64,000 nt of DNA. It comes from Pseudomonas sp. UBA1879 (lineage in GTDB: Bacteria; Pseudomonadota; Gammaproteobacteria; Pseudomonadales; Pseudomonadaceae). The notes under the pieces are model-generated. The model worked only from the letters and a program-made list of their open reading frames with translations. It was not told the origin of the DNA and made no database searches. Of this stretch, positions 25,466-34,237 are shown one piece after another (the stretch's first letter is position 1; each line of letters starts with the position of its first letter). Made by a program: the position numbers and the translations under genes. The DNA lies in contig NZ_DDHJ01000018.1 in NCBI RefSeq assembly GCF_002338065.1, positions 193,873 to 257,872 of the forward strand. The letters are read 5' to 3'.

Positions 25466-25754
25466 GGGGCGAGTTCACGGCAGTGAGATGCGGAAACCTT
25501 ATCACGCCATGAACAGGGGGCAGATGAAGAAAAACGGCGCGCAAGGGGTTACGCGCCGGTCGCCATTTGGCAGTTAACGTGGTGCTGTTTCAATCAATCA
25601 GGGTCTTCACGAAAAGTCGGCGAGCGAAGGCCAGGCAAGGCAAAAACAGGCAAGGAACGGCCGGGGTCGCGCACGACTTCAGGGGCCTGAATCAGCATTC
25701 CGAGCCTGTTTTCAACGCAGCATGGCCGAGCGCAGCCACTTTACGTGGAGACCC

Positions 25755-27098
25755 TTAGCGGACCAGGCAAGGCTGCTTGTTATTGAACGTCCAGTTCGGA
25801 ATCAGGAACTGCATCGCGACGCTGTCGTCCCGCGCGCCGAGGCCCATGCCTTTATAAAGCTCGTGCGCTTTAGCGACTTGATCCATGTCGATCTCGACGC
25901 CCAGCCCCGGCTTTTTCGGGACCTGCACGTTGCCGCCGATAATCTGCAGCGGCGCTTTGGTCAGACGCTGGCCGTCCTGCCAGATCCAGTGCGTGTCGAT
26001 GGCCGTGATGTTGCCCGGTGCCGCCGCGGCGGCGTGGGTGAACATCGCCAGGGAAATATCGAAATGGTTGTTGGAATGCGAGCCCCAGGTCAGCCCCCAC
26101 TCGTGGCACATCTGCGCCACCCGCACCGAACCCTGCAGGGTCCAGAAGTGCGGATCGGCCAGTGGGATGTCCACCGATTGCAGCTGGATTGCGTGGCCCA
26201 TTTCACGCCAGTCGGTGGCGATCATGTTGGTGGCGGTGCGCAGGCCGGTGGCGCGGCGAAACTCAGCCATCACCTCACGGCCCGAGTAGCCGTTCTCGGC
26301 GCCGCAGGGGTCTTCAGCGTAGGCCAACACCTTGTGCTGATCGCGGCACAGGCGAATGGCTTCTTTCAGCGACCAGGCGCCGTTGGGGTCAAGGGTGATG
26401 CGCGCTTTAGGGAAACGCTCGGCCAGCGCGGTGACGGCTTCGATTTCCGCATCACCGCTCAGTGCGCCGCCCTTGAGTTTGAAATCTTCGAAGCCATACC
26501 GCTCGAATGCGGCTTCGGCCAGACGCACCACCCGCTCCGGGGTCAGCGCTTCTTCGTGACGCACGCGGAACCAGTCGTTGTCGGCGTCTTCTTCAGTGCG
26601 GTACGGCAGGTTGGTTTTTTTCTGATCGCCGACGTAGAACAGGTAGCCGAGCATCTTCACTTCGTCACGCTGCTGGCCTTCGCCGAGCAGGGCCGCGACC
26701 GGCACTTCCAAGTGTTGACCCAGCAAGTCCAGGACCGCCGCTTCGATGCCGGTGACCGCGTGAATGGTGATGCGCAGGTCGAAGGTCTGCAGGCCGCGTC
26801 CCCCCGAATCCCGCTCGGCGAAGGTGCGGCGCACGTCGTTGAGTATCTTCTGGTAATGGCCGATGCTGCTGCCGACCACCAGCGCGCGGGCGTCTTCCAG
26901 GGTCTGACGGATTTTTTCGCCGCCGGGGATTTCGCCGACGCCGGTGTGACCCGCGTTGTCTTTCAGGATCACGATGTTGCGGGTGAAGTACGGGCCGTGG
27001 GCGCCGCTCAGGTTGAGCAGCATGTCGTCGTGGCCGGCGACCGGAATGACCTGCATCTCGGTGATGACTGGGGTGCTGCCGGAAGTCTGTGAAGTCAT
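25755..27098 (-). CDS. gudD: D-glucarate dehydratase
   Basis: This enolase-superfamily enzyme dehydrates D-glucarate to 5-keto-4-deoxy-D-glucarate. Active-site residues line up with the characterised enzyme: Lys207 and Lys209 in FKLKGG, metal ligands Asp237 (TLDPNGAW) and Glu262 (AYAEDPCG), Asn291 (TATNMIATDWREM) and His341 (WGSHSNNHFDISL). The length of 447 residues is typical. It lies 60 bp after the MFS gene on the same strand, in one operon, so uptake and first catabolic step are coupled. Confidence 0.97.
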   Translation of the reverse strand: MTSQTSGSTPVITEMQVIPVAGHDDMLLNLSGAHGPYFTRNIVILKDNAGHTGVGEIPGGEKIRQTLEDARALVVGSSIGHYQKILNDVRRTFAERDSGGRGLQTFDLRITIHAVTGIEAAVLDLLGQHLEVPVAALLGEGQQRDEVKMLGYLFYVGDQKKTNLPYRTEEDADNDWFRVRHEEALTPERVVRLAEAAFERYGFEDFKLKGGALSGDAEIEAVTALAERFPKARITLDPNGAWSLKEAIRLCRDQHKVLAYAEDPCGAENGYSGREVMAEFRRATGLRTATNMIATDWREMGHAIQLQSVDIPLADPHFWTLQGSVRVAQMCHEWGLTWGSHSNNHFDISLAMFTHAAAAAPGNITAIDTHWIWQDGQRLTKAPLQIIGGNVQVPKKPGLGVEIDMDQVAKAHELYKGMGLGARDDSVAMQFLIPNWTFNNKQPCLVR

Positions 27099-27158
27099 GG
27101 CGAAATCCTTGGTTGTACGAGGCGCCGCGCGGGCGCCGTTGAATCGAGGTTCACGGGG

Positions 27159-28508
27159 TTACGAATGGCTGGGCCTGGCATCGACTTTTGCAACCGGCGT
27201 GGCGCCGGGTTTCGGCGTCGTGCGCACGCTGAACACCAGAATCGCAGCGATGATCGAGGTGGCGGTCAAGCCGTAGAGGCCGCCCTGAATCGAGCCGGTC
27301 TGCTGTTCGAGGATGCCGAAGGCGGTCGGCGCCACGAAGCCGCCCAGGTTGCCGACCGAGTTGATCAAGGCAATCACACCGGCCGCGATGCGGGCGTCCA
27401 GATAGCCTTGCGGGATCGGCCAGAACAGCGACGACGCCGATTTGAAGCCCATCGCGGCGAAACAGATGGCGACGAAGGCGAACACCGGACCGCCCGTGGT
27501 GGACATGAACATCCCGGCTGCTGCGATCAACAACGCCGCCGCTACCCACGCCTGCTGATGCTTCCACTTCGCCGACAGGCTGGCGAAGCCGTACATGCAG
27601 ACGATGGCAATGAACCACGGGATCGAGTTGAACAGCCCCACCTGAAAGTCAGAAAGGTCGCCCATTTTCTTGATGATGCTCGGCAGCCAGAATGTCGCGG
27701 CGTAAATCGTCAGTTGAATGAAGAAATACATCAGGCAAAACAGGATGATCTGCGGGTCTTTCAGCAATTGGCCAATGGACAGTTTCACCGGGCTCGCGGC
27801 CTCACGAGCGCGTTGTTCGGCATCGATAGTCTCGACCAGCGCATCCTTCTCGGCGGCGCTCAGCCATTTGGCGTCGTGGGGTTTGGAGTCGAGCCAGAAC
27901 CAGACAAACACGCACAGACCCACCGAGAACATGCCTTCGATGAAGTACATCCACTGCCAGCCGTGGAAGCCCAGGCCCTCTATTTGCAGGAGCATGCCGG
28001 ACAGCGGGCCGGAGATCAGCGACGCGAATGCCGAGCCGCTGAGGAAAATCGCGATCGCTTTGCCGCGCTCCACGCCGGGCAACCAGCGGGTGAAGTAGTA
28101 GATCACCCCTGGAAAGAACCCGGCTTCAGCCACGCCCAGCAGAAAACGCAGGATGTAGAAATGGGTTTCGGTCTGGATGAACGCCATCCCCGCCGCGACC
28201 AGGCCCCACGTGAACATGATGCGGGTCAGCCAGAGGCGAGCGCCGACTTTCTGCATGAGTATGTTGGAAGGCACTTCAAACAGCGCGTAGGCAATGAAGA
28301 ACAGGCCGGCGCCGAAACCGTAGGCGGCTGCGCCGATGCCCAGATCGTGTTCCATGTGACTGCGCACGAACCCGATGTTGACCCGGTCGATGTAGTTGAC
28401 GATGAACATGATGACGAACAGCGGCAGGATATGACGTTTGACTTTGGAGACCGCTGACTGCAGGACGGAACCGTCGACGTCATCCACGCGTGATGAGGGT
28501 GTGTTCAC
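27159..28508 (-). CDS. gudP: MFS transporter, glucarate/galactarate (ACS) type
   Basis: This 12-helix anion:cation symporter has about 449 residues. Family features are RHILPLFVIMFIVNYIDRVN at the first helix, FFIAYALFEVPSNILMQKVGARLW, FLLGVAEAGFFPGVIYY, and VGNLGGFVAPTAFG in the C-half. Location directly upstream of gudD points to D-glucarate or galactarate as substrate. The GTG at 28508 has GGGAG 7 nt upstream; a second GTG at 28523 lies just before it. The shared intergenic region with the divergent GntR gene carries two palindromes. Confidence 0.9.
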   Translation of the reverse strand: MNTPSSRVDDVDGSVLQSAVSKVKRHILPLFVIMFIVNYIDRVNIGFVRSHMEHDLGIGAAAYGFGAGLFFIAYALFEVPSNILMQKVGARLWLTRIMFTWGLVAAGMAFIQTETHFYILRFLLGVAEAGFFPGVIYYFTRWLPGVERGKAIAIFLSGSAFASLISGPLSGMLLQIEGLGFHGWQWMYFIEGMFSVGLCVFVWFWLDSKPHDAKWLSAAEKDALVETIDAEQRAREAASPVKLSIGQLLKDPQIILFCLMYFFIQLTIYAATFWLPSIIKKMGDLSDFQVGLFNSIPWFIAIVCMYGFASLSAKWKHQQAWVAAALLIAAAGMFMSTTGGPVFAFVAICFAAMGFKSASSLFWPIPQGYLDARIAAGVIALINSVGNLGGFVAPTAFGILEQQTGSIQGGLYGLTATSIIAAILVFSVRTTPKPGATPVAKVDARPSHS

Positions 28509-28577
28509 TCTGTTGACTCCCACTGATTATTTTTATGCGGGTACTTTCAAGGTGTGTGACAAGGTGTGTGCGCCTTG

Positions 28578-28595
28578 TTGTTAGTCATCATACAA
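28578..28595. promoter_or_regulatory. Candidate operator between gudP and gntR
   Basis: TTGTTAGTCATCATACAA has matching ends TTGT/ACAA around a 10-bp centre, a layout seen for FadR-subfamily GntR operators. It lies 70 nt before the gudP start. Confidence 0.45.
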
Positions 28596-28659
28596 GTGGG
28601 CGTCATCTCCGCAAGCGGTTTTGCAGGCTTGCATGAAATATTTCGACGGCCTAGGCTTG

Positions 28660-28672
28660 CTTGTCTGACAAG
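28660..28672. promoter_or_regulatory. Perfect palindrome CTTGTCTGACAAG, candidate GntR operator
   Basis: A 13-bp perfect inverted repeat in the divergent region between gudP and the FCD-GntR gene. It shares TTGT/ACAA half-sites with the element at 28578, which suggests that the same regulator binds both. Confidence 0.5.
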
Positions 28673-28845
28673 TTGAACGAGTCTGCAGAAACGCTCGAAC
28701 GTCAGGTTTTCCATGGGCTGAAGCCGATATTGGAGTGGGACGCGGAGCGTGCGGCAATGACCGGTCCAGCGCCCTTCAACTGAAAAAAGACAAGTGCGGC
28801 GGGGCAGGATTTCCGTCGATTGACGCCACTGTTCGGACAACCTCT

Positions 28846-29559
28846 ATGCAATCACCGATTAACACGCTTCCAAATCGCCGACAGCACAACCTGGCCACGG
28901 ACCTTGTGACAGACCTGAGTCAACGCATTCTCATGGGCAGCATCGCCCCGGGGGAAAAATTGCCGTCGGAAAGCGAGATCGTGCGTCAGCACGGCGTCAG
29001 CCGGACCGTGGTGCGTGAGGCGATTTCCAAGCTGCAAGCGTCGGGGTTGGTGGAAACCCATCAGGGCAAGGGCACGTTTGTGCTGCAGCGCACTGAGCAG
29101 AGTGGCATGCGCTTGAACGTCGAAACGGCGTTCAGCGTGCGCCACATCATCGAATTACGCATGGGCCTCGAAACCCAGGCCGTGGCGTTGGCTGCCCAGC
29201 GACGGACGCAGGAACAATTGTCAGCGATGCGCCGGGCGCTGGATGACTACCAGGATCTGCTGGCCAAGGAAGACAGCTGCGTGGAGGCCGACCGGCGCTT
29301 TCATTTGCTGATTGCCGAGGCGACGGGTAACCCGTATTTCGTCGAAGTCCTGCAAGGCCTCGGTCACGCCGTCATCCCCCGTAGCCGCATCGCCGCCAGC
29401 GAACGGGCCGGAACCAGCCTGACGAACCACGCCTACCTGGCCAACCTGGAACACGAAGCCATCCTCACCGCCATCCGCCGCCAAGACCCCGACGCGGCCC
29501 GCGCGGCCATGTGGACCCACTTGAGCAATAGCCGAGAGCGGTTGGCGCCAGGGGAGTGA
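28846..29559 (+). CDS. GntR-family regulator, FCD (FadR) subfamily
   Basis: The 237-residue regulator has wHTH residues IAPGEKLPSESEIVRQHGVS, RTVVREAISKLQASGLVET and QGKGTFV, then the all-helical FCD ligand domain (IIELRMGLETQAVALAA, DRRFHLLIAEATGNPYF, LEHEAILTAIRRQDPDAAR) with the Asp/His metal-site pattern. It is divergent from gudP-gudD, so it is likely the repressor of glucarate uptake. ATG 28846 gives a standard N-terminus; longer in-frame starts are unlikely. The ribosome-binding site is weak. Confidence 0.92.
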   Translation: MQSPINTLPNRRQHNLATDLVTDLSQRILMGSIAPGEKLPSESEIVRQHGVSRTVVREAISKLQASGLVETHQGKGTFVLQRTEQSGMRLNVETAFSVRHIIELRMGLETQAVALAAQRRTQEQLSAMRRALDDYQDLLAKEDSCVEADRRFHLLIAEATGNPYFVEVLQGLGHAVIPRSRIAASERAGTSLTNHAYLANLEHEAILTAIRRQDPDAARAAMWTHLSNSRERLAPGE

Positions 29560-29632
29560 TGTTGAAGGGTGGCGACTGTTTATGCCTCTGATCGCGCAGG
29601 TTCTGGCTGCAACAGAACGGCGTGGTCGTGCC

Positions 29633-29845
29633 TCATGCTTCAGTCGGGCGAAGACGCCGCACCAAGAACCCCTGATCGGCCAGCGTCTGCCCGACATCGT
29701 TGAACGACCACGGCGAATCCCCCAAGCCATGTACCAACTGCATCCCGCGCTTCGCCACGAAGACAAAGCGGCGTGACCTCGCAAGCATCAAGGATGCTCG
29801 GCACTTTGCCATGCAGTAGGGGCCTTGGGAATCCGTGGTCGGCAA
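29633..29845 (-). pseudogene. Decayed alpha/beta-hydrolase fragment
   Basis: The frame contains LVHGLGDSPWSFNDVGQTLA followed by DQGFLVR, which matches the oxyanion-hole strand-turn of alpha/beta hydrolases of the lysophospholipase/carboxylesterase type (LVHGLGDSPWSF). It then ends after about 10 unrelated residues. The nucleophile, acid and His regions of a hydrolase of about 300 residues are missing on both strands around it. I infer a deletion remnant between the GntR and CdaR genes. The rest of 29560-29952 has no other gene. Confidence 0.6.
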
Positions 29846-29952
29846 TTGTCATGCGGGAACTCCCCGCAAAAATAGGGCAGACTCCGCAGACCCCTAAAAA
29901 CAAGATGTGACCCGTATGACCCGTTTAACGCCTAGCTCCCCGGAAATGCCCC

Positions 29953-31038
29953 ATGTTCGCCCTTGATCACGCCCTGGCCCAAGACATCGTGGATCGGGCA
30001 ATGGCGATTTTGCCGTGCAATGTCAACGTGATGGATTACCTTGGGATCATCATCGGCAGCGGCGAGGCCGGGCGGTTGTACACCCGGCATGAAGGGGCAC
30101 AGTTGGTGTTGGCCAATCGGCGGGTGGTAGAGATCGACGCCCACACGGCCAAACAGTTGGACGGTGTGCGGCCGGGGGTGAACCTGCCGTTGATGCTGGA
30201 CCAGAAGCTGGTGGGTGTGTTGGGCATCACCGGGGAGCCGGATCAGGTGCGGGTCTATGCCGAGCTGGTGAAGATGACGGCGGAAATGCTGTTGGAGCAT
30301 CGTCGTCAGCAGGCCGATCAGCAGTGGCGGCATCAGCGCAGTGAGGATTTGCTGGCCCGGCTGTTATTGGGGGACAACGCCGAACATTTGCTCGATGAGG
30401 CCGAACAACTGGGTCTGCAGCCGCAATTGCCGCGTCAGGCGGTGTTGCTCGAACTGCCTGCTGACGCGAGTTATGCCGGGCAGCTGGCGGCCTGGCTCAA
30501 CGGGCGTTACACCAACAGTTGGTGCGTGTCCTGCGAGCCGAGCCGCGTCTATTGGTGTCGGGCGGCGGGCAAGGACCGCGATGACGCCTTGCTGCTGGAG
30601 CAGTTCGACGAGCAAGGCTGGCCGGTGCTGCGGATGGCCACGATCGAGCCATCGTCAGACCTGACGTCGTTACGCAGCGCCTGCACCGCGGCCCGGGACC
30701 TGCTCGATTATGCGCGCCACGTTCAGCCACAGCACCGGCTGGTGAGGTTGGCGAACCATCGACTGGCCTTGCTGTTCTGGCGCAATCGCCATGACTGGCT
30801 GGCCGAAGCCGTCGCTGAGCCAGTGATGCGCTTGCAAGGCCACGGGCAACTGCTCGACACCTTGCGCGCCTGGTTCGACTATAGCGGCGAAAGCCAGGCC
30901 TGCGCCGACGCCTTGGGGATCCACCGCAACAGCCTGCGGTATCGGTTGGAAAAGATTGCCGATGTCAGCGGCTGCGATCCGTACCGGACCGACGAGCTGC
31001 TGCGGTTGTACCTGGGGATGCAGATGGTGCCGCGCTAG
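29953..31038 (+). CDS. cdaR: CdaR-type sugar diacid regulator
   Basis: The 361-residue activator has an N-terminal sugar-diacid-recognition domain (about 1-135: LAQDIVDRAMAILPCNVNVM, GIIIGSGEAGRLYTRHEGA, GVLGITGEPDQVRVYAELVK) and a C-terminal PucR-type HTH (ACADALGIHRNSLRYRLEKI). In E. coli CdaR activates the glucarate, galactarate and glycerate genes. Here it lies between gudPD and a glycerate kinase, consistent with that role, although the diguanylate cyclase gene intervenes. No cognate site was identified. Confidence 0.92.
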   Translation: MFALDHALAQDIVDRAMAILPCNVNVMDYLGIIIGSGEAGRLYTRHEGAQLVLANRRVVEIDAHTAKQLDGVRPGVNLPLMLDQKLVGVLGITGEPDQVRVYAELVKMTAEMLLEHRRQQADQQWRHQRSEDLLARLLLGDNAEHLLDEAEQLGLQPQLPRQAVLLELPADASYAGQLAAWLNGRYTNSWCVSCEPSRVYWCRAAGKDRDDALLLEQFDEQGWPVLRMATIEPSSDLTSLRSACTAARDLLDYARHVQPQHRLVRLANHRLALLFWRNRHDWLAEAVAEPVMRLQGHGQLLDTLRAWFDYSGESQACADALGIHRNSLRYRLEKIADVSGCDPYRTDELLRLYLGMQMVPR

Positions 31039-31207
31039 TGGTCGCAGCGGGCACCTGTGCATGACCAAAGATGGTTCGTACACCAGTCTGTGGGCCTTCG
31101 CTTACTCGCCAATATGCCCGGTCGGTCACGACGAGATGACAGGGCTGTCCCAGTCGTGAGCACGCTCACACTCCGACGGTGTCAGCGTCCGCCGCGAATA
31201 CGAGGCT

Positions 31208-32413
31208 TCACACATCCATTGCCTCAACCACCTCGACCCGCCCGCGCACCTGCTTGGCCCGGTACAGCGCTTTGTCCACCGAGCGCAGCAAGGCTTCGAA
31301 ATCTTCCCGGCTGTTCAAGGACGGTGTCTGCGCCAGCCCCGCGCTGAAGCCGATCGGAAACGGCAGCCTCGGTTCCGCCGTCGGTCTGTCCAGCGCCTCG
31401 CGCAAGCGTTTCATGAACATCTGCGCCAGATGCACGTCAGTGCCAGGGAACACCAACAAAAACTCCTCACCGCCCCAACGCACGAACACGTCCTCCTTGC
31501 GCATCAACCGGGTCACGGTGTTGGCGAACATTTGCAGGGCCGAGTCGCCCATGGCATGGCCGTGCTGATCGTTGATGCGCTTGAAATTGTCCAGATCGAT
31601 CATCGCCACGGCCAGCGGATAACGTTGCGGCCCGTTCTGGCGGCGCTCCTGATGAAGGATACTCGCCACCGCGCCGCGTCGATTCAGGGCGCCGGTCAGG
31701 GTGTCGGTGATGCTCAATTGCACCACTTGCTGGCGCAGTTGCTCCTGCAACATCAGCGCGAAGCTCAGGGTGAACAGGAACGAGACCATGAAATCCATCG
31801 CCAGCGCGGGCAGCGAGAACATGTCCGGCTCATCGAAGGTCAGCGGCGGTGGCGGGTCGAGGGCCAAGGTAATCGTCGAGTGGCCATGAAAGATCAGCAG
31901 CGCGACATGTCCTGCCAGCAGCGCCCACGCACCTCGAAAACGTTTCCGCAATGGCCAGGTCACGTAGCACTGCACGCCGATGGTCAGCACGCAGAACAGG
32001 AAAAACCACGACAACATATAGCTGTTGTGCAGCAGCACAGTGGCGCCGATGCCGTACAGCAGCACTGGCATCAGCAGCACGCGCAAGTGCCAGGCAATGC
32101 CTGAGGTGCGTTCGGCCAGATGATGCAGGGCCAGGGTGTGGCACCCGATGGCCAGCAGCAGGCCGGCGGTGTTGGCGATGAATGCGCTGTCTGGCATGAG
32201 GACGCCCAGCCAGTCAGGCCCGCTCGGGATGACGCCGGGTTGCAACAGATCGACCGCTCGATAGGCCGCCAGCAACAGATCCCCTGCAATCCACCAATGC
32301 AGCGGCGCGCGATGGCGGCTGGTGCCCACGTAAGACAGGCACAGCATCAGCGTGGTCATGAGTCCGAAGGGAATGATGATGAACAGCAGAGTGACGGGAT
32401 CGTTCAGAAGCAT
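31208..32413 (-). CDS. Membrane diguanylate cyclase (GGDEF domain)
   Basis: The protein has 401 residues. About seven hydrophobic segments (residues 1-215) precede a GGDEF domain with active-site RWGGEEF, the Lys/Asp signature AMIDLDNFKRINDQHGHAMGD, and an inhibitory-site RKED (RxxD) five residues before the GGEEF. Cyclic-di-GMP synthesis with product inhibition is therefore expected. The N-terminal membrane region is a possible sensor of unknown ligand. It is convergent with cdaR and divergent from the glycerate kinase gene. Confidence 0.92.
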   Translation of the reverse strand: MLLNDPVTLLFIIIPFGLMTTLMLCLSYVGTSRHRAPLHWWIAGDLLLAAYRAVDLLQPGVIPSGPDWLGVLMPDSAFIANTAGLLLAIGCHTLALHHLAERTSGIAWHLRVLLMPVLLYGIGATVLLHNSYMLSWFFLFCVLTIGVQCYVTWPLRKRFRGAWALLAGHVALLIFHGHSTITLALDPPPPLTFDEPDMFSLPALAMDFMVSFLFTLSFALMLQEQLRQQVVQLSITDTLTGALNRRGAVASILHQERRQNGPQRYPLAVAMIDLDNFKRINDQHGHAMGDSALQMFANTVTRLMRKEDVFVRWGGEEFLLVFPGTDVHLAQMFMKRLREALDRPTAEPRLPFPIGFSAGLAQTPSLNSREDFEALLRSVDKALYRAKQVRGRVEVVEAMDV

Positions 32414-32693
32414 AGGGGTGCGGCTTTCATCTTGAGGAAATCTGAACGGGCCGGTCGGACATGACAGGGCCTAACCCGTAGAAGAATAGTGGCTATATAG
32501 TGTCATATTCGCGGTGGGGCGAGGCCGAAATGTCATCGACGCCTGTGACGTTATAGAGAACAACCCGCCAACCGTCGACGTCTCCGGACGTTTTGTTCAG
32601 ATGAACAACACTGCCCTGAGCGGATTGTGCGAAGCGCAGGCGGAAATGGCTGCCACTCGTGCGAAGATCGCGACCATTGATAAGGAGAACACC

Positions 32694-33830
32694 ATGAACA
32701 TCGTCATCGCCCCGGATTCCTTCAAGGACAGCCTCAGCGCCCAAGGCGTCGCACAAGCCATCGCCAGCGGTTTGCGCGAGGTGTGGCCTGACGCGCGGCT
32801 GGTGGAATGTCCCATGGCGGACGGCGGCGAAGGCACCATCGAAGCGGTGTTGGCGGCCTGCGGGGGCGAATGGAGAACCACGGATGTCACAGGCCCGCTG
32901 GGCGCACCGACCCAGGCGCAGTGGGGGTGGCTGCCGGATACCTGTACCGCGATCATTGAAATGGCCATGGCCAGCGGCTTGCAGATGCTGACCCTGAAAC
33001 AGCGCGATGCGACGGTCACCACCACCTACGGCACCGGCCAACTGATCGCTGCCGCCCTGGACGCCGGAGCACTGCGGGTCATTCTGGCCATTGGCGGCAG
33101 TGCCACCAATGATGCGGGCACCGGCATGCTGTCCGCCCTGGGTGCGCGCTTTCTGGACAGAGAGGGCAATCCGCTGCCCCCCGGCGGTCTGGCGCTGAGT
33201 CAAGTCGCACAGATTGATTTGGATGGACTGGATGCGCGCCTCAAGGATGTGCAGTTCGAGGTGGCCGCCGATGTCGACAACCCGCTCTGCGGCCCGAACG
33301 GCGCATCACATATTTTCGGCCCACAGAAAGGTGCTTCGCCTGAACAAGTGCTGGCACTGGACGCGGCATTGGGGCACTTCGCCGAGGTCTCTGCCCGCGT
33401 CTTGGGCAAGGACGAGCGCACACACCCCGGCAGTGGGGCGGCAGGCGGAATGGGGTTCGCCGCCAAGGCGTACCTGAATGCGTCGTTCCGTCCGGGGGTG
33501 GAAGTGGTCGCCGGCCTGACCGGCTTGTCCGACGCGCTGAAGGGCGCCGATCTGGTCATCACAGGGGAGGGCCGCTTCGATGCTCAGACCCTGCGCGGCA
33601 AGACGCCGTTCGGTGTGGCGAAAATTGCCCAGCGCCACGGCGTGCCGGTGATCGTACTCGCGGGCACCCTGGGCGAGGGCTACGCGGACCTCTACGAACA
33701 CGGGATCAGCGCGGCGTTCGCCCTGGCCAGCGGACCAATGACACTGGAGCAGGCTTGCGACAACGCCGCCTCCCTGTTGCACGACCGGGCACGGGACCTG
33801 GCGCGAGTGTGGCGCCTCGCCGCGCAGTGA
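32694..33830 (+). CDS. garK: Glycerate kinase
   Basis: This 378-residue enzyme of the GarK/GlxK family phosphorylates D-glycerate to 2-phosphoglycerate, the last step of glucarate/glyoxylate-type routes. Hallmarks are MNIVIAPDSFKDSLSA, CPMADGGEGTIEAV, AIGGSATNDAGTGMLSALG, NPLCGPNGASHIFGPQKGA and GSGAAGGMGF. AAGGAG lies 6 nt before the ATG. An open frame extends 60 codons upstream but has no family similarity. It shares a CdaR-linked neighbourhood. Confidence 0.94.
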   Translation: MNIVIAPDSFKDSLSAQGVAQAIASGLREVWPDARLVECPMADGGEGTIEAVLAACGGEWRTTDVTGPLGAPTQAQWGWLPDTCTAIIEMAMASGLQMLTLKQRDATVTTTYGTGQLIAAALDAGALRVILAIGGSATNDAGTGMLSALGARFLDREGNPLPPGGLALSQVAQIDLDGLDARLKDVQFEVAADVDNPLCGPNGASHIFGPQKGASPEQVLALDAALGHFAEVSARVLGKDERTHPGSGAAGGMGFAAKAYLNASFRPGVEVVAGLTGLSDALKGADLVITGEGRFDAQTLRGKTPFGVAKIAQRHGVPVIVLAGTLGEGYADLYEHGISAAFALASGPMTLEQACDNAASLLHDRARDLARVWRLAAQ

Positions 33831-33846
33831 TCGAGCGGTCAACCTA

Positions 33847-34104
33847 TCAATTGTCGCCCAGGCAGGTGTTGCCGCTGGTTTCGTAACGCAGGGTGTGGGC
33901 CTTGCCCATGTGATCGACATAGCCGAGGTCTACCGGGCGCACGCCGCAGAAATTCAGATTCGGGGTCTTGGTGACTTCGGCGATGTCGAGCTTCGTACCG
34001 TAGGTGTATTCCTGCACCTGCGGCATGTTCTTCATGTCAGCGTGGGCGGTCAGGGCAACGCTGCTCAGCAGGGTCAGGGTCACGGCGATCAGTGTGGTTT
34101 TCAT
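33847..34104 (-). CDS. DUF2790 exported small protein
   Basis: This 85-residue protein has a cleavable signal peptide (MKTTLIAVTLTLLSSVALTA, probably cut after AHA) and a core YTYGTKLDIAEVTKTPNLNF with CGV and a C-terminal Cys, characteristic of the Pseudomonas DUF2790 family. It is periplasmic with unknown function. A GAGGAAGC site precedes the ATG. It is convergent with the glycerate kinase gene. Confidence 0.9.
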   Translation of the reverse strand: MKTTLIAVTLTLLSSVALTAHADMKNMPQVQEYTYGTKLDIAEVTKTPNLNFCGVRPVDLGYVDHMGKAHTLRYETSGNTCLGDN

Positions 34105-34237
34105 GGAGGCTTCCTCATTTGGGGTTTGATAACGTTCTGAGCCCGTATGACGAAGCCGGGGCAGGGTTATTCCCTGAGGTCTGAAAATTTCTCCGCCTGA
34201 TGCCGCTTTTAACCGTCAAACGCACGCGTGAGGCCTG

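Noticed and set aside
27165..28457. 430-residue plus-strand frame over the glucarate transporter
   Set aside because: It mirrors codon bias of the real minus-strand gene; rich in Arg/His/Gln/Glu without any motif.
32514..32693. 60-codon upstream extension of the glycerate kinase
   Set aside because: The family starts at MNIVIAPDSFKDS with AAGGAG before it; the extension has no similarity to the family.
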